Of a stretch of 20,036 nt of DNA, positions 16,203 through 20,036 are shown in pieces; the first letter of the stretch is position 1, and every line of letters starts with the position of its first letter. The stretch spans positions 1-20,036 of the forward strand of contig JASNJN010000407.1 in assembly GCA_030180075.1 (NCBI GenBank), given 5' to 3'. Below the pieces are notes generated by a model that was not told the DNA's origin, did not search any database, and saw only the letters and a program-made list of their open reading frames with translations. Source of the stretch: Mikrocytos mackini (lineage: Eukaryota > Endomyxa > Ascetosporea > Mikrocytida > Mikrocytiidae). The position numbers were made by a program, and so were the translations under genes.

Positions 16203-16350
16203 CCTATTCCTGAAGAACGGTTATTTATGAATCGGGAATGGTTAGACGATTCAATAATATTAAGTAAATAAAAAACAGATTTTTAAAAAAAACAAACAAA
16301 ATTTAGTATAATGGTTTCCCAGTATACAGCGTACATAGGAGGGTACGGCA
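16195..16350 (+). repeat. Right LTR (156 bp)
   Basis: Near-identical to 12133-12289, with TG...CA ends, directly followed by the CTGAT duplication. It contains the last 8 bases of pol and a copy of the gag start region, which here runs out of the element into a short frame. Confidence 0.95.
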
Positions 16351-16355
16351 CTGAT
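16351..16355 (+). repeat. 5-bp target-site duplication, right copy
   Basis: CTGAT, identical to 12128-12132, abutting the CA end of the right LTR. Confidence 0.9.
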
Positions 16356-16369
16356 TTGGAAAATATTGA

Positions 16370-16732
16370 TGTGAAGAAATAGATATAGCGACACAACCAA
16401 TCTCATTGAAATTGAATTTTAAAATCGCATTTCATAAACCTCTTAAATCATTAGGTCTCCAATTTAATGTTTGGAATCATTATATTCATTCGACCAGTAT
16501 ACCTATTACTGATAGAAGTTTAACTACTACTAACCAATAACAAAAATTTTATAATATTTGTCCGTGTAAATGCTTGGATAACGAACTTACATATAGACAT
16601 ATACACTCTGAAGTGGGATCCTTTCATACGTCAGATCAAAAGGAATTGAGTCACCAGATACTTAACTCAAGGCTTACACTATTCTGGAAAGAGCTGGGTA
16701 GATCAAGGACTGAGTTCATTGCATCGACCTAA
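16370..16732 (+). pseudogene. Decaying reading frame, unrecognised
   Basis: One plus frame stays open from 16370 to a TAA at 16730-16732 with a single internal TAA at 16538-16540. That is about 119 sense codons in AT-rich sequence where stops are frequent. There is no start codon near its beginning. The second part has CPCKC followed 10 residues later by HIH, and a WKELGRSRTEF segment. This could be a fragment of a mobile-element protein with a zinc-binding site, but I cannot name the family. Confidence 0.25.
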
Positions 16733-16823
16733 AAAGGTTCACAGAAATGAGGAAACAGCAAGCAGCATGCATACATAAATGTAATAAGCAATATTTAATT
16801 CTTTCGCTAATAATCCTGATGAA

Positions 16824-17010
16824 TAGGGTTCAAAATATATGTGACAAAACTTGTGTTCATATATCTTGGGTGAAATTCGACACAAACTCCTTTATAAATT
16901 TTGAAAATTTTTTAGGTATCTCAAATCTGAATATCCTCACATTTTAGAATTTCCTTTGTAATCTCAAAATCACATATTTGAACATTTTTTGTCACATATT
17001 TTCGAATCCA
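16824..17010 (+). repeat. Foldback/MITE-like dispersed repeat, fuller copy
   Basis: The first 120 bp align with the minus-strand copy at 5244-5366. The ends are inverted repeats of each other: ATATGTGACAAAA (16836-16848) is matched exactly by TTTTGTCACATAT near 16987-16999, with similar GGTTC/GAATCC flanks. This suggests a small non-autonomous element of about 185 bp. A 66-codon open frame at 16747-16947 runs into it and is not supported as a gene. Confidence 0.6.
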
Positions 17011-17396
17011 ACTGACAAATAACCTCGAACTCAAAGTTAAACTCAAATAACATTAATAAGAAAACCAACACTGGTAGACAATCATATGGCTAAAAGTCAG
17101 CCACATAAAACCTTAATTAGTATAAAAACATTAGCTAGGAAAATCCAAACCGAAAGATAGATGTCAGATTTAAAAGTCACGGCGGAAAGATTAATTAGTT
17201 ATACATCGAAGTTTTAACGCTATCGAAACGAAAAGTAAAGTTTTCAATTTTTTACACTGAACTGTTTCATTTGAAACATATATTATTTTCAATACAATTG
17301 CCTAGATTATTCAAAAACTTTTAAATGCATCAATTGATCAATGATGCCAGACATTATTTAAATAATTATTTATGGAAATTTCGCAAAATTTTCTAT
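17011..17396. other. AT-rich intergenic stretch, nothing recognised
   Basis: No open frame of note, RNA gene or repeat structure was recognised between the foldback repeat and the hAT-like element. Confidence 0.4.
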
Positions 17397-17570
17397 ATTA
17401 AATTTAGAGTTTCCAAAATTCTCGAACCTAAAATTTATCGAGAATCGAGAAACAGATTTATGGTCATATTTCCCGGGAAATGAGAAAAAATTCTCGAAAT
17501 CCTCGAAAATTTTCGAGAATTTTAGACGTTAAAAGTCCAGTTCCCGGGAATTGGGAACTCTAATTAAATT
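17397..17570. mobile_element. Minimal hAT-like MITE with 8-bp target duplication
   Basis: A 158-bp core (17405-17562) begins TAGAGTTTCCAA and ends with the complement of TAGAGTTCCCAA (12 bp, one mismatch). It is flanked on both sides by ATTAAATT (17397-17404 and 17563-17570). Eight-base duplications with TAG/CAG-type ends are the hAT signature. The interior is rich in short palindromic pieces such as TTCCCGGGAA and TTCTCGAA. It has no coding capacity, so it would be mobilised by a transposase encoded elsewhere. Confidence 0.8.
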
Positions 17571-17709
17571 CATTATTGAAAATGATAATTATAGATTTTG
17601 TAAAATACAAATATGAGCAAAATAAAAATTTTCTTAGCAATATAATAAGTTTTAAAGATCAAATATGGTTTTGAAGCTATTATAGGAGAATACTAATTGA
17701 CTTTGAATT

Positions 17710-17994
17710 TTGAAACAATTTTATGATTTTACGAAACTTCATCCGAAAATACAGTATTTTAAAAGAATTCATATTAAAGATTTGACTTATGAATATTTGT
17801 TTAGGAAGAATTTGAATATTTATCAAAAAATAAACTTGAAAATATTCGTATATTTGATACGATTTAAAATTTCTAAAAACTATGAATTCTGTGACGAATA
17901 TCTGAATATTCATCATTCATCACAAACTATCATGGAAAATAAATATTTTTTTCCACAAAACATTATCGAATATATTATATCCTATCTAAAATAG
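17710..17994 (+). pseudogene. ATG-less 94-codon frame, probable gene relic
   Basis: Ninety-odd codons are open after a TGA at 17704-17706, but the first ATG is near the end of the frame. The product would be rich in Tyr, Phe, Ile, Asn and Lys and largely helical, ending YFFPQNIIEYIISYLK. No motif was recognised. The length without stops in such AT-rich DNA suggests a decayed coding sequence, perhaps of a multi-copy family. Confidence 0.25.
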
Positions 17995-18648
17995 TGAAAT
18001 ATTAATAAAAAATAAATTTATTTCACTAAACTTAATGATAAAGACCTTTTAAAATTCCTTAAGTTATTTGAATATTAAGAAAGAATCAGAGGTCCTATTT
18101 CGATTAATTGCAATAAAAAACATCGCAATATATTACAAAAAGCGTTGAAAGATTGATGTTTCGAAGATCTGTGCATTGTGTGTTTCTTATGTGTTGACAA
18201 ATGAATATATTTTTAATAATACATTTGTAAATTAATTATTTTAGATTTATTAAATTTTATGCCATACAGATAGAAACCTTCTCTATAAACAAATAATTAT
18301 TATAGACATCAAGGAGACAAAACAGTACATATCCTCTTGGTTTCGTATTATAATTAAAATAATATTTTGGCTATTTTAAATTTAATAATTAAATCTTTTA
18401 TTACCATGAAATTTTCGGAGATTCATTTAACAAAAATGAACATATTATAAAAGAATAGAAAACAATATTATATGAAAATATTTTATTTTTACGAATATTT
18501 TGGGAACAATAACAAAATGTATGTTATTAATTCAGGTATGTGTCATAATTTTAAATCTTTATGAAACTAACCTATCTGTTGCGATTAATAATTCATATAG
18601 AGATAACCTCGGCTGGATTTAAAATCGTTACAAAAAATTTTTTTGTAA
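17995..18648. other. AT-rich intergenic stretch, nothing recognised
   Basis: Very AT-rich, with many short A/T runs and frequent stops in all frames. I see no RNA gene, longer repeat or coding-like frame. Confidence 0.4.
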
Positions 18649-18882
18649 AAATTTTCTACAGGCTGCTCGCGAAAACTTTTCAGAATTTTTTCGAAAATCA
18701 AAAATTTTGTTGAAAATTATAGGAAATTTGTGGCAATATTATTTTCAACCGATAACTTCCTCGGCATCAGAGCATTGAATCAGACAGAAATAGTAGATTT
18801 TACTATGGTTGAACCATACAATCAAGTAATCAAACTAGAATACAAGGAATTTTATAAAACTTACGGTGGGTTATCAATATAG
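18649..18882 (+). pseudogene. ATG-less 77-codon frame, probable gene relic
   Basis: Open from 18649 (after TAA 18646-18648) to TAG 18880-18882. The last about 50 codons look like ordinary protein (TDNFLGIRALNQTEIVDFTM, then YNQVIKLEYKEFYKTYGG), with mixed composition unlike the AT-rich flanks. The only ATG is far inside. No family recognised. Nothing is seen between 18883 and 19063. Confidence 0.25.
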
Positions 18883-19063
18883 AGGTTATTATGAGTATAA
18901 ACGAATTAATGATAAAACACTAAGATTTTCTTTTGTCGATGAACATGAATATTAAAATTTCTTAAAATTTTATGGCATTTAAGGAAGAGAAATTAGAGAA
19001 TAACAATAACATTTCGCTTATATTGCCATAACTGTAAGAATAATTAATGTAGCTTTATAGATG

Positions 19064-19459
19064 GAGCTATATAGGGTTTAAAATGACGGGTCACGGGTAA
19101 TGGTATTAATCAACCAATATACACAACAACAACTCATTAACGTTTGTGAAAATGATTGTACGTGCGTATTTAACAATACTGTATATTTTATATTAATTTT
19201 CGTACAAATTAATAAAAAATCTTATAATATTTTGACGTTTTAGAAATTTTCCTGAAAACCCATTTTCAATTACCCGGGTAACGGGTAATTGATTATTAAG
19301 CCGTATGTGAAGGTATTTCATAAAATAAAAGTGCGCAAATCGATATCTGGAAAAATTGAGGTTGTCATAAAAATTTCAAAATTTTTAATGATAATAAACC
19401 TATATAAAAATACATTTTAAATTTGTCGCTACCCGACCATTTTAAACCCTAGAGCTATA
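19064..19459. mobile_element. hAT-like non-autonomous element with 8-bp target duplication
   Basis: A 380-bp core (19072-19451) starts TAGGGTTTAAAATG and ends with its exact 14-bp complement. It is flanked by GAGCTATA on both sides (19064-19071 and 19452-19459). Just inside the ends lie ACGGGTCACGGGTAA and TACCCGACC. In the middle (about 19270-19292) is a hairpin AATTACCCG...CGGGTAATT. These subterminal CGGGTAA-type motifs resemble the clustered transposase-binding repeats known from hAT elements. No transposase frame is present. Confidence 0.88.
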
Positions 19460-19770
19460 AGAAAGAATTCTACAAACTACTATGGCTTTTACAAAAGGAA
19501 ACATGCATCAAGTGATGTGTAATCTATGGATTATCCAAAATTACTTTTAAAGGCTTATTTACTAAATTTGAAGAATCAGTCCATCAACAGATGGGTGAGG
19601 ATTTTGGCCACCCCGCTAAAGCTCAAACGCTTAGGCCAATTGCCTACATAAACAAGGGGTGAGCGGAAGGTATTCGGATGATAACATTACCCAAAGTATT
19701 TCAAATACAATTATGTACCGAAGAACTTTTAAACCTTCAAATTAAATGATTGCATATAAGCAAACTCTCA
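19460..19770. other. Intergenic stretch with a slightly GC-richer patch
   Basis: No supported gene. Around 19570-19670 the sequence is GC-richer and holds a 41-codon frame beginning MDYPKLLLKAYLL near 19528 and ending LKRLGQLPT. It is too short and unsupported to call a gene; a transposon or gene fragment is possible. Confidence 0.35.
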
Positions 19771-19775
19771 TTATT

Positions 19776-19848
19776 TTTTGAAACACGGTTTTATTTTTGA
19801 AACATAAGCTATTTCTGAAACAAGGCTTAATTTTGCAACACGGATTAA
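19776..19848. repeat. Tandem repeat, four copies of an 18-bp unit
   Basis: Copies at 19776-19793, 19795-19812, 19813-19830 and 19831-19848 follow the pattern TTTTGAAACAcggtTTAA with a few substitutions each. Non-coding. Confidence 0.7.
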
Positions 19849-19967
19849 ATGCCGAAAATGGGCTGGGCGATATAGACCCAGGAAAAGTTTTTCAGTTGCA
19901 GGCCTAGTTCTAAACAACATTTTAAGTCCATTAACCTGATATTTAGTTAATCAGGACTATAGTTCTA

Positions 19968-20036
19968 CGAGTTCCGAGTTGTACAATTACTCGAGTTTCG
20001 AGTTTGTGATTTTGTACCGAGTCGAGTATTCGAGCG
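19968..20036. repeat. CGAGT-rich repeat, cut by window end
   Basis: Six CGAGT pentamers and a final CGAG occur in 69 bp, together with ACTCG, so parts can pair as short hairpins. It probably belongs to the edge of a repeat extending beyond the window. Confidence 0.5.

Larger units (their letters stand above)
12133..16350 (+). mobile_element. Complete Ty3/Gypsy (Metaviridae-type) LTR retrotransposon, coding-defective
   Basis: A 4218-bp element bounded by direct LTRs beginning TG and ending CA and flanked by a perfect 5-bp CTGAT duplication. The internal order is gag, protease, reverse transcriptase, RNase H, integrase, which defines Ty3/Gypsy rather than Copia. A 12-nt polypurine tract abuts the right LTR. 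The two LTRs differ only by two substitutions and two homopolymer length changes, suggesting recent insertion. Nevertheless protease is out of frame with gag, and pol has two in-frame stops, at 13851-13853 and 14811-14813. Gag begins inside the left LTR and pol ends 8 bases inside the right LTR, so coding capacity is packed against both ends. Confidence 0.95.

Noticed and set aside
16747-16947. 66-codon plus frame with an ATG
   Set aside because: Its second half is the dispersed foldback repeat; no protein-like features.
16987-17010. TTTTCGAATCC resembling a tRNA T-arm
   Set aside because: No acceptor, D or anticodon stem can be formed upstream, and the bases are part of the repeat's inverted end.

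Overview
This window looks like a piece of a nuclear genome from an AT-rich eukaryote with compact, apparently intronless genes. Three things point that way: a recognisable eukaryotic NIP7 ribosome-assembly gene, a full-length Ty3/Gypsy LTR retrotransposon, and very tight gene packing (start codons 6 and 24 bp apart, stop codons overlapping) inside long AT-rich repeat deserts. The combination is most reminiscent of a TE-rich microsporidian or similar reduced unicellular parasite. That assignment is inference; no rRNA or other taxonomic marker is present.

Layout. 1-1480: a large nested inverted repeat whose arms are ordered so that the strand could fold into a three-way junction. 1549-1930: a short tandem repeat followed by a GC-richer relic. 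1966-3447: AT-rich, no clear gene. 3630-5126 (minus): a lone Gag-protease reading frame from a diverged Ty3/Gypsy relative with no RT or integrase. 5244-5366: half of a dispersed repeat whose partner lies in inverted orientation at 16824-16945. 5543-11851: a gene island with a small membrane-type ORF (minus), NIP7 (plus), a myosin-I-tail-like TH1 protein (plus), a tandem-CH / coiled-coil / RanBP2-zinc-finger / FAIM-like protein (minus), a probable tubulin cofactor A (plus), a possible GINS Psf1-like protein (plus), and two unrecognised genes sharing a 6-bp divergent start region.

12133-16350: a structurally complete 4.2-kb Ty3/Gypsy element. It has 157- and 156-bp TG...CA LTRs, a 12-nt polypurine tract and a perfect 5-bp CTGAT target duplication. 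Its coding part is broken by a change of frame between gag and protease and by two in-frame stops in pol. 16356-20036: gene-poor sequence with two non-autonomous hAT-like elements, each flanked by a perfect 8-bp duplication, several ATG-less decaying reading frames, an 18-bp tandem repeat and a CGAGT-rich repeat cut by the window end.

The island genes suggest ordinary housekeeping (60S assembly, tubulin folding, perhaps replication) plus two adjacent, convergently transcribed putative actin-cytoskeleton or membrane proteins, one with an unusual domain fusion. The points I rate highest are that fusion, the three-way-junction inverted repeat, and the exactly delimited mobile elements.
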